Under the pieces are notes generated by a model that made no database searches, was not told the origin of the DNA, and was given only the letters and a program-made list of their open reading frames with translations. From Oscillospiraceae bacterium (lineage in GTDB: Bacteria; Bacillota; Clostridia; Oscillospirales; Acutalibacteraceae), in the NCBI GenBank assembly GCA_009779455.1, contig WREG01000008.1:1-20096 (forward strand): a stretch of 20,096 nt of DNA. The letters are read 5' to 3'. The position numbers and the translations under genes were made by a program. Below, one piece after another: positions 1-5,942 of the stretch (position 1 is the stretch's first letter; each line of letters starts with the position of its first letter).

Positions 1-267
1 AAAAAGGCTGCCGCCTTGAAACTTGCACGCTCCCTGCCCCATGCCCGCGAAAGCCGCGAAATTGTCCTCCCGAATTTTCTTGAAAAAGAGGAAAAAGACG
101 CGTATCTGCGCGAAAATCTGCCCGGCATTCTATCCTCGATTTGCGCCATTATAGATGAAAATATAGCGCCGAACGACGAGAAGCTTTATACGGTAATATC
201 AGGCAAATACCGCAGCCCGCTCCCCGCCGCCGACGCTATTCGGATAATAGCCGGTTTTTTGGGCTAA
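1..267 (+). CDS. Unknown protein, C-terminal part (5' end outside window)
   Basis: The reading frame is open from the first base of the window to the TAA at 265-267, so only the last 88 residues are visible. Codon 6 is TTG and could serve as a start, but no ribosome binding site is visible before it, so I treat the gene as running in from the left. The visible part is mostly helical and charged (many Glu, Lys and Arg). It ends with a hydrophobic helix containing PLPAADAIRIIAGFLG. I recognise no domain or catalytic motif and give no function. The stop overlaps by four bases the stop of the convergent gene on the other strand. Confidence 0.55.
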   Translation, partial: KKAAALKLARSLPHARESREIVLPNFLEKEEKDAYLRENLPGILSSICAIIDENIAPNDEKLYTVISGKYRSPLPAADAIRIIAGFLG

Positions 268-1052
268 CGCGGTTCCAAATCAGCAATAAGCCATGATAAA
301 ACGTCCGGATGCCGCGTTGTGATATTGTCGGCGCCCGCTGCAAGCGCTTTGACCATAGCCCTTTTGCTGTCCGCCGTCCAGACGCTGACAAGAAGGCCGT
401 TTTCGCGCATTGTGTCCACCAGCTCTTTTGAAACGTATTTGTAGTTAATATTGAGGCCGATTGCGCCGAGTTCTTTAACTTTATCCGCGAGGGATTGCAG
501 ATAATCATAATATTCGAGTTTTTTTTCGTCCAATTCTTTATTTAGATAATAGGGTATCCCCGGCGCATCTTTTTGGGCTGCGGGAACGGTTCCCTCGGAA
601 ATCCCGGTAAAAAACACCCTGTCAATTATCCCCGCTTCCTCCGCGAGGCGCCGGGCCTCCGCTAAATTGCGGGATTCTTTTACGTCAATGTTCATTTGGG
701 TTACATAATTTTTAAGCAACCCAAAAATATCGGATAAAAGCGGCGTTTCCTGCCCGTTTTTGACCGCGTCGTGTGCCAATACGGGCGTCCCCTCATCATT
801 GAACCGCAGGTCGGCCTCGATAATGTCCGCGCCCCATTCAAGCAGGGTTTTTATTGAGCCATATGTGTTAGGCTCGGTGCCGAGCGCCCCGGCGTGGGCA
901 GTAACGGTGAACCCCGCAGGCAAATTGACTGCCGACCCGCGCAGTTTTTTCCCGTAAAACAGATCCAAAATATCGCCTCCTTTAAATATCGAAATAGCCG
1001 CTAAAACGGCGCAAAAAGATATGATAATAATGATAAAAGCTTTTTTATTCAT
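264..1052 (-). CDS. Glycerophosphodiester phosphodiesterase family protein, membrane-anchored
   Basis: 262 residues. An N-terminal hydrophobic segment (about residues 6-23) after MNKK suggests a signal anchor, so the enzyme domain probably works outside the membrane. The rest fits a GDPD TIM barrel: H53-A-G near the first strand followed by EPNT, the metal-binding pair in EADLRF (E79, D81), and VLAHD (H94, D95). The family normally hydrolyses glycerophosphodiesters to glycerol-3-phosphate and an alcohol. The usual HRG motif reads HAG here, so the Arg contact is lost and activity or substrate may differ. The start is supported by AGAGGA seven bases upstream. The gene follows the DUF362 gene by 34 nt and is probably co-transcribed with it. 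Confidence 0.85.
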   Translation of the reverse strand: MNKKAFIIIIISFCAVLAAISIFKGGDILDLFYGKKLRGSAVNLPAGFTVTAHAGALGTEPNTYGSIKTLLEWGADIIEADLRFNDEGTPVLAHDAVKNGQETPLLSDIFGLLKNYVTQMNIDVKESRNLAEARRLAEEAGIIDRVFFTGISEGTVPAAQKDAPGIPYYLNKELDEKKLEYYDYLQSLADKVKELGAIGLNINYKYVSKELVDTMRENGLLVSVWTADSKRAMVKALAAGADNITTRHPDVLSWLIADLEPR

Positions 1053-1086
1053 TTTCTGTCCTCTGTCATCTCGCTTCTGTCAGCTA

Positions 1087-2175
1087 TTATTTTACCTCGG
1101 TCAGATAATACTCCCTGTTCCCCGCGCCGACCGCTTCAAGCTCCGTCAGCTGGGCGTAGGGGTCTTTCCCGTGGAGCTGTTCGAAAAGATGCCCCTTGCC
1201 CGTCAGTTCCATGCCCTCTGGTATGCCTGCGGATATCAGATCCTCGGTTTTTATGAGGTCAAGCGCGGCGTTTTCGATTGCGGCTATGTCATCCCCCGCG
1301 ATTATCCCGATATCAGGCACCAGCGACGGCGTGGTCATTCCCCAGCAGTCGCAAAGGGCCGTGATCTGGGTCAAAAACGTTATGTAATACACGTTCCCCT
1401 TGTCGAAGGTATCCAAAACGGTCTTTGTGCATAGGGCAAGGCCGTGCTGGAAGTCTATGTAGTTGTTGCCGTCGATGGCGATTGCCCCCGTCGGGCATAC
1501 CTTCGAGCAGTGCTGGCACAGGGTGCAGTGGTGGAAATTGATGTCGTAATCCCCGTTTTTGTCGAATTTGTTGGCGTAATGGTTGCAGGAGCCAATGCAA
1601 AGCTCGCACCGTGTGCATTTATCCTTATCCCAGGTAAGCCCGCCCTCAAGGCCGTGTATCTCGTGCCTTGTCCTGCGGGTAACGCAGCCCATGGCTATGT
1701 TCTTGCAAGCGCCGCCGAAGGCGCAGGAGCCGTGGCCCTTGGCGTGGGTCAGGTCGATCATGAAATCCGCGTCGTGGATAAGCCCTGCGATGTCCACGTG
1801 CCTGAAGGACTTGAAACCCACTTCTTTTTCATAATAATATTTGTTCAGGAAGCCGCAGCCGTCAAGCACCGGGCAGCCCAGGACGCCTTCGGCATAGCCC
1901 CTGTTTTCGGGCCGCCTGCTGTGTATGGAATGGTCGGTGACAAAGCAGTCGCCGCCGCACTCGTTGATAAACCGCGCCAGCTCCCGTATAAACACGGGCG
2001 GTATGGTCGAATAGGAAGTCCCGCCGCCCACGTGCATCTTAATGGCGACGGTTTTGCCCTTTACCTTGTCCTCAAGGCCGCTTTCGTCCAGCAGCCTCGA
2101 AAATTTATAAGGCAGGGTCAGTGTCTCGTCGTATCTCGAATAGGCCATGTTCGCGAACAGTATTTCGGTTGACAT
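1087..2175 (-). CDS. DUF362 protein with two [4Fe-4S] ferredoxin clusters
   Basis: 362 residues. The N-terminal two thirds match the DUF362 family, with a conserved KMHVGGG stretch and a HAKGHGSCAFGGACKN stretch. A bacterial-type ferredoxin insert follows, with C187-x2-C190-x2-C193-x3-C197 and C217-x2-C220-x2-C223-x3-CP at 227. This is the classic pattern for two [4Fe-4S] clusters, so a cytoplasmic electron-transfer or redox role is likely. The substrate is unknown for the family. There is no signal peptide. The start is preceded by GGAGG with good spacing, and a promoter lies at 2245-2273. The GDPD-like gene follows closely. A long open frame on the opposite strand is a codon-composition shadow. 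Confidence 0.88.
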   Translation of the reverse strand: MSTEILFANMAYSRYDETLTLPYKFSRLLDESGLEDKVKGKTVAIKMHVGGGTSYSTIPPVFIRELARFINECGGDCFVTDHSIHSRRPENRGYAEGVLGCPVLDGCGFLNKYYYEKEVGFKSFRHVDIAGLIHDADFMIDLTHAKGHGSCAFGGACKNIAMGCVTRRTRHEIHGLEGGLTWDKDKCTRCELCIGSCNHYANKFDKNGDYDINFHHCTLCQHCSKVCPTGAIAIDGNNYIDFQHGLALCTKTVLDTFDKGNVYYITFLTQITALCDCWGMTTPSLVPDIGIIAGDDIAAIENAALDLIKTEDLISAGIPEGMELTGKGHLFEQLHGKDPYAQLTELEAVGAGNREYYLTEVK

Positions 2176-2244
2176 TTGATTAATCCTCCGTTTGTTTTAC
2201 AAGTTTTGTATCCGTCTTTTATCGCTATGCTTGCTTTCCTTCAT

Positions 2245-2273
2245 ATTTTACCATAAATACGATGGATTTTCAA
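2245..2273 (-). promoter_or_regulatory. Sigma-A promoter for the DUF362-GDPD pair
   Basis: On the minus strand TTGAAA (2268-2273) and TAAAAT (2245-2250) are separated by exactly 17 bases. The predicted start of transcription is near 2238, giving a leader of about 60 nt before the DUF362 start. Position and spacing fit well, but no experiment supports it. Confidence 0.6.
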
Positions 2274-2287
2274 TAGACAAATAAAAT

Positions 2288-2308
2288 TGTGATATTTAAT
2301 AAATCACA
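2288..2308. promoter_or_regulatory. Possible operator palindrome upstream of the DUF362 promoter
   Basis: TGTGAT at 2288-2293 and ATCACA at 2303-2308 form an inverted repeat separated by nine A/T bases. It sits about 15 bases upstream of the -35 box of the DUF362 promoter, a typical activator position, and between two divergent transcription units. The half-sites resemble CRP/FNR-family half-sites, but the spacing is longer than the CRP consensus, so the cognate regulator is unknown. Confidence 0.3.
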
Positions 2309-2370
2309 TCAAACAATTTGCCGTAAATATGTATGCAATAGAAAAAATGCGTAAATTTTTATATATTTTA

Positions 2371-2399
2371 TTGACATCGGCAATAATATGTGATATTAT
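2371..2399 (+). promoter_or_regulatory. Consensus sigma-A promoter for the attenuated acyl-CoA synthetase
   Basis: A perfect -35 TTGACA at 2371-2376 and TATTAT at 2394-2399 are separated by 17 bases. The predicted transcript start is near 2406, about 30 nt before the leader peptide start at 2436. This is one of the two strongest promoters in the window. Confidence 0.8.
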
Positions 2400-2435
2400 G
2401 CAAAAAAGATGGAAAAACAGCACGAAAGGTTTTTT

Positions 2436-2519
2436 ATGATTAATCCAACTGTCGTAAAAAATAATAACAGCCTTCTCCTCGGCCTTATCCTTTTAAGCCT
2501 CGGCTTAAAATATGAATAG
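2436..2519 (+). CDS. Leucine-rich leader peptide of a transcription attenuator
   Basis: A 27-codon ORF with ATG at 2436 and TAG at 2517-2519, preceded by GAAAGG about six bases upstream. Eight of the residues from position 13 to 24 are leucine (LLLGLILLSLGL), with Ile and Ser/Gly between, encoded by CTT, CTC and TTA codons. The Leu-rich half is what a leu/ilv-type attenuation leader looks like. Bases 2491-2510, inside the Leu codons, form a perfect 8-bp hairpin with a CTCG loop. The peptide itself is expected to have no function beyond letting the ribosome sense charged leucyl-tRNA. It is too short for ordinary ORF callers. Confidence 0.72.
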   Translation: MINPTVVKNNNSLLLGLILLSLGLKYE

Positions 2520-2520
2520 G

Positions 2521-2604
2521 GCAGGTTCGTGTTGCATTAATTTTTAAGGTATCAAAACCACACAATTTTTTAAAATGACCTGCGAAGAGATTCGCGGGTT
2601 TTTT
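2521..2604 (+). terminator. Attenuator: antiterminator segment plus intrinsic terminator
   Basis: The terminator stem is CCTGCGAA (2579-2586), loop GAGA, TTCGCGGG (2591-2598), followed by six T (2599-2604). It lies only 25 bases before the synthetase start. The competing segment GCAGGT (2521-2526) is perfectly complementary to ACCTGC (2578-2583), which includes most of the left terminator arm. It sits directly after the leader peptide stop, where a ribosome finishing the leader would cover it. Full translation would therefore favour termination. Stalling at the Leu codons would free the segment and favour readthrough. Confidence 0.7.
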
Positions 2605-2629
2605 ATATTTAATGAAAGAGGAAAAGACA

Positions 2630-4270
2630 ATGGAAAAATTATTGAATATCACCATAGGGCGGATGCTGGAGGAAACGGCCGCGAAATTCCCCATGCATCA
2701 GGCGGTGAAGTACATCGAAATGGAATTCGACAAGACTTGGTACGAATTCAATCTAAAGGTCGATAAAATCGCGAAAGGCCTGCTGGGCATGGGCTTCAAG
2801 CGCGGCGACCATATGGCGGTCTGGGCGACGAACTACCCCCAATGGCTCGTTCTGTTCTTCGCCACGGCGAAAATCGGCGTCGTGCTGGTCACGGTCAACA
2901 CGAGCTACAAAGAGCACGAGCTTAAATTCCTTTTGGAGCAGTCCGACAGCAAGGCGCTATTCATCTGCGACGGGCTGAAGGATATCGACTGCGAAAAGAC
3001 GATATATTCCGTCTGCCCTGAACTGAAAACGTGCGAAAAGGGCAATCTGGAGTCGGCGGCCTTGCCTATGCTGAAAATGGTCATATCTTTCGACAATTAT
3101 TACGAGGGTATGTACCACTGGAACGACATCGAGCATTTCGGAATACTTATTTCCGAGAAAAAATACAAAGAGGCCAAAGACAGCCTCGACCCCGACGACG
3201 TTGTGAATATGCAGTATACCTCAGGCACCACAGGCTTCCCCAAGGGGGTCATGCTGACCCACAAAAACCTTGTGAACAACGGCAAATCCATAGGCGACTG
3301 CATGAAATTCACCGAAAACGACAGGCTCTGCATCCCCGTGCCGTTTTTCCACTGCTTCGGCATGGTCCTGGCGATCCTGGCGTCCGCCACCCACGGCACG
3401 GCCATGCTGCCCCTGCTGTGGTACACGCCCATGAAGGTCATGCACACCATCGAATACGAAAGATGCACGGCAGTCCACGGCGTCCCGACCATGTTTATAG
3501 GGATGCTGGAACACAGGGACTTCGAGAAATACGATTATTCGACCCTCCGCACGGGCATAATGGCCGGCTCGCCCTGCCCGATCAAGGTCATGCGGGACGT
3601 TATCGACAAAATGAATATGAAGGAGATAACAATAGTGTTCGGCCAGACCGAATCCTCCCCCGGCTGCACCCAGACCACCACCGAGGACACGATAGAGCGC
3701 AAGGTCGCCACCGTAGGCAAAACCCTTCCGTTTATGGAAACGAAAATCGTAAACCCCGAAACGGGGGAGGAAGTCGGCACGGACGTTGACGGCGAGTTCT
3801 GCGTGCGGGGCTACAACGTGATGAAGGGCTATTACAAGCTGCCCGATGCCACAGCCGCCGCCATCGACAAGGACGGCTGGCTCCACACGGGCGACCTGGC
3901 GGCGGTTGACGCGGACGGCTATTACAGGATTACGGGCCGCATAAAAGACATGATAATCCGCGGCGGCGAGAACATATTCCCGAAGGAGATAGAGGACTTC
4001 ATATACACCCACGAAGCCGTGTCCGACGTGACCGTGGTGGGCGTGCCTTCGGAAAAATACGGCGAGGAGGCCTGCGCCTTCGTGATTTTAAAGGCAAACG
4101 CCTCCGCCACGGACGAAGAGATCAAGAATTACGTGAAAAAGAACCTCGCCAACCACAAAACCCCGAGCCATGTGTTCTTTACGGACAAATTCCCGCTTAC
4201 GGCCAGCGGGAAGATACAGAAGTTCAAATTACGGGATGAGGCCAAGGAACGGTTGGGGATTGAGAATTGA
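2630..4270 (+). CDS. Acyl-CoA synthetase (AMP-forming, fatty/medium-chain acid:CoA ligase type)
   Basis: 546 residues from the ATG at 2630, chosen over the ATG at 2612 because AGAGGAAAAG lies directly before it. It is an ANL-superfamily adenylating enzyme: P-loop YTSGTTGFPKGVMLTH at residue 196, GQTESSPG after the mid-domain, HTGDLAAVD, the hinge GRIKDMIIRGGENIFPKEIE near 435, and the C-terminal catalytic lysine K528 in PLTASGKIQK. The expected reaction is carboxylate + ATP + CoA to acyl-CoA + AMP + PPi in the cytoplasm. The length and acyl-pocket region fit medium- to long-chain ligases, but the exact acid cannot be read from sequence. The gene stands alone and is governed by the leucine-type attenuator, which hints at a branched-chain or leucine-linked acid. 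A terminator follows. Confidence 0.9.
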   Translation: MEKLLNITIGRMLEETAAKFPMHQAVKYIEMEFDKTWYEFNLKVDKIAKGLLGMGFKRGDHMAVWATNYPQWLVLFFATAKIGVVLVTVNTSYKEHELKFLLEQSDSKALFICDGLKDIDCEKTIYSVCPELKTCEKGNLESAALPMLKMVISFDNYYEGMYHWNDIEHFGILISEKKYKEAKDSLDPDDVVNMQYTSGTTGFPKGVMLTHKNLVNNGKSIGDCMKFTENDRLCIPVPFFHCFGMVLAILASATHGTAMLPLLWYTPMKVMHTIEYERCTAVHGVPTMFIGMLEHRDFEKYDYSTLRTGIMAGSPCPIKVMRDVIDKMNMKEITIVFGQTESSPGCTQTTTEDTIERKVATVGKTLPFMETKIVNPETGEEVGTDVDGEFCVRGYNVMKGYYKLPDATAAAIDKDGWLHTGDLAAVDADGYYRITGRIKDMIIRGGENIFPKEIEDFIYTHEAVSDVTVVGVPSEKYGEEACAFVILKANASATDEEIKNYVKKNLANHKTPSHVFFTDKFPLTASGKIQKFKLRDEAKERLGIEN

Positions 4271-4344
4271 GAGTTGATTTCTTCTAAAACCCCGCTTTTG
4301 TAGTGGACGGCGTCCTCGACGTCCCAATGTTAATAAAATGCGTA

Positions 4345-4375
4345 AGGGACGGGTCTGCCGTCCCTGTATTTTTTT
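4345..4375 (+). terminator. Intrinsic terminator downstream of the acyl-CoA synthetase
   Basis: AGGGACGG (4345-4352) pairs with CCGTCCCT (4358-4365) around a five-base loop, followed by a T-rich tail with seven consecutive T (4369-4375). It is well placed 75 bases after the stop. The stem shares the GGGACGG core seen in other intergenic palindromes of this window. Confidence 0.75.
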
Positions 4376-4392
4376 AGAGATGAACAGAACAT

Positions 4393-4470
4393 AAGGGGAC
4401 GGTTCTCATGTGTTGCCTGTTTTAACCTGTGTTTTCTGTTTTCTCAAGGACACAGGAGAACCGTCCCCTT
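4393..4470. repeat. Long inverted repeat (GGGGACGGTTCTC element)
   Basis: The arms 4393-4413 and 4450-4470 are complementary at 20 of 21 positions, with the outer 15 perfect (AAGGGGACGGTTCTC). They surround a 36-base pyrimidine-rich centre. The element lies between convergent genes (synthetase + and SGNH hydrolase -). I recall similar GGGGACGGTTCT intergenic elements from clostridial genomes, but copy number cannot be tested here. It could act as a bidirectional transcript end or be a small non-autonomous mobile element. Confidence 0.7.
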
Positions 4471-4523
4471 GTGTTACGCCCCCTGCCTTCCGCATTTTCT
4501 TTTTTGACAAAGCTTCTTTAACA

Positions 4524-5417
4524 TTACATCTGCGAATATATCGGGCCGTACTCGATTATATAGCCCGGCATTGCCATTGCCCAGTAGAAGGCGCATTTGA
4601 TGAAGGTTATAACGTTCTGGAAAAACCTTTGGAATGTACTCAGCGCAACCTCTTCAGGGGGCGGAAGCTCCGTTTCCGTGCCGTCGATTGCGTCCATTAC
4701 CACCTGCGCTATCATGGCGTGGCCCTTGTTTGAGGGATGCACCAGGTCGGGGCAGATCATGCCGTCCCTGCCCTTGAGCGCGCCGTAGACGTCGGCTATC
4801 AGATACGCGCCCGGGTTGTCCTCAAGGTATCCGTAATAGCATTCGTTGAGCGACGAAACGGCCTTGTCGTATACCTCGCCTATGACCAAGATGCTTTCCA
4901 TTGGGTTGTACAAGGTCTGCACTATAAGCATGGCGCCCTCGTTCAAACCGCGGATTTCCCCGATTATAACCTCGAAATTTTCCTTGAAAACTGCGATTAT
5001 CCCGTCAACGACGGTGTAATCGTCCTTCAGCAGGGCGTTTATCACCATGCTGAATATGCCCGAGAGGAGGAAATCGTTACCGCCTATTGAAACGCTGATT
5101 ATGTCCGCTTCGGCTATGCCGTCCCGGACGTTTTCCTTTTCAAGCACCCATTTCATCAGAATTTCGGACGGTATGCCGCCCAAAGCGAGATTGTTGAGAT
5201 CGTATCCCTTTGTTTCGGCCACTATGGCCGAGAACCCGTCCGTTTTTTTGTTTTTCGAGCCAACGCCTTCCGCTATGGAGTCGCCCAGAACGGTGTATTT
5301 TAATGGCGCTTCAGCGACTATGGGTTCATCGGCGGCTTTTGAAGCAATGCCTAGCGGAATCAGCAGCATAAGGGCGCATAATAATACGGATAACAATTTT
5401 TTTACGGTTTTAATCAT
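4524..5417 (-). CDS. Secreted SGNH/GDSL-type hydrolase
   Basis: 297 residues from the ATG at 5417. A second ATG 12 bases upstream (5429) directly abuts the AAAGG and is too close to be used well. Residues 1-27 form a signal peptide (TVKK, long hydrophobic run, AS-K-AA). The catalytic blocks are clear: block I GDSIAEG with nucleophile Ser47, the Gly in LALGG, block III GGNDF with Asn114, and block V D224-x2-H227 in DLVHPSNKGH. The family comprises esterases and lipases, and many secreted ones remove acyl groups from surface sugars or lipids. The C-terminal 35 residues after ALSTFQRFF are hydrophobic and aromatic, possibly a membrane-associating helix. No clear promoter is visible, but a palindromic element separates the gene from dfx. 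Confidence 0.85.
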   Translation of the reverse strand: MIKTVKKLLSVLLCALMLLIPLGIASKAADEPIVAEAPLKYTVLGDSIAEGVGSKNKKTDGFSAIVAETKGYDLNNLALGGIPSEILMKWVLEKENVRDGIAEADIISVSIGGNDFLLSGIFSMVINALLKDDYTVVDGIIAVFKENFEVIIGEIRGLNEGAMLIVQTLYNPMESILVIGEVYDKAVSSLNECYYGYLEDNPGAYLIADVYGALKGRDGMICPDLVHPSNKGHAMIAQVVMDAIDGTETELPPPEEVALSTFQRFFQNVITFIKCAFYWAMAMPGYIIEYGPIYSQM

Positions 5418-5465
5418 TTTTATAATCATCCTTTCATTTATATAATTTTAAAGTGTGGTATTTCC

Positions 5466-5484
5466 GGGCGATTAATAATCGCCC
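5466..5484. repeat. GGGCGATT palindromic element, copy 1
   Basis: GGGCGATT (5466-5473), AAT, AATCGCCC (5477-5484) is a perfect 8-bp stem followed by CTACCGG. It begins directly after the stop codon of the desulfoferrodoxin gene on the minus strand. A near-identical copy is at 11857-11875, also placed right after a minus-strand stop codon. Confidence 0.7.
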
Positions 5485-5871
5485 CTACCGGATTTCTGTT
5501 TTCCACAGCCCGTGCAGGTTGCAATAGGCGTAAACGGCGGCGGGTTTGTCGTCCGCGAAACAGAAATCGACCTTCGGCTCGTCCCCCGGACACAGGCATT
5601 TCCGCTGGCCGCCGCATTCGGTTTCGACATATACGAAGGATATGTAATGTTTGTCCTCCATCGGGTGGGGAACGCTTCCGACCCGGACGCTTATGCCGTT
5701 TCCGGCGGCGGTTACGGCGGGCAGGTGTTTTTCCGCGGCGGCGTCAACGGTATTGGGTACAAGCTCCGCCATTTCCTCGCCGCAGCACATCATCGGAACG
5801 CCTTTGTTGTCGATAAGTCCGATCAGATTGCCGCAATGTTTGCAGATGAAAAATTTTTGTCCTTTACACAT
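5485..5871 (-). CDS. dfx: Desulfoferrodoxin (superoxide reductase, two-domain)
   Basis: 128 residues, the usual full length. The N-terminal desulforedoxin-like domain has C10-x2-C13 and C29-C30, which bind the rubredoxin-like Fe centre I. The C-terminal neelaredoxin domain has all ligands of the active Fe centre II: EKH with H49, H69 and H75 in HPMEDKHYI, then C117 and H120 in CNLHGLWK. The Glu-Lys pair beside H49 is the one that guides superoxide. The enzyme reduces superoxide to peroxide without making oxygen, a defence typical of strict anaerobes. The start is supported by GAGGAG eight bases upstream. It is a single gene between two palindromic elements, and its reducing partner (rubredoxin) is not in this window. 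Confidence 0.97.
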   Translation of the reverse strand: MCKGQKFFICKHCGNLIGLIDNKGVPMMCCGEEMAELVPNTVDAAAEKHLPAVTAAGNGISVRVGSVPHPMEDKHYISFVYVETECGGQRKCLCPGDEPKVDFCFADDKPAAVYAYCNLHGLWKTEIR

Positions 5872-5900
5872 AATTACTACTCCTCATCAAAATTAATATA

Positions 5901-5931
5901 TACAGGGGACGCCCGGACGGCGTCCCCTGTA
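5901..5931. repeat. GGGGACGCC palindromic element between dfx and the DUF4838 gene
   Basis: TACAGGGGACGCC (5901-5913) and GGCGTCCCCTGTA (5919-5931) form a perfect 13-bp stem with a five-base loop. On the minus strand it follows the DUF4838 stop by 11 bases, with a moderately T-rich stretch after it, so it may also end that transcript before dfx. Confidence 0.7.
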
Positions 5932-5942
5932 CAGCGCGCGTC

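Noticed and set aside
1444..2172. Long plus-strand open frame of 242 codons opposite the DUF362 gene
   Set aside because: It is the antisense shadow of a gene with clear ferredoxin motifs; it has no ribosome site and a low-complexity Val/Ala composition.
2288..2308. A true CRP site
   Set aside because: The TGTGA/TCACA half-sites are 11 bases apart rather than six, so I list it only as an unspecified palindrome.
3221..4012. 263-codon minus-strand frame inside the acyl-CoA synthetase
   Set aside because: It is antisense to conserved catalytic motifs, the composition is biased to His/Val/Ala, and no start signal is visible.
4271..4523. A small gene between the synthetase and SGNH hydrolase genes
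   Set aside because: The gap holds the terminator hairpin and the long inverted repeat; the short frame crossing them has no ribosome site and ends antisense to the hydrolase.
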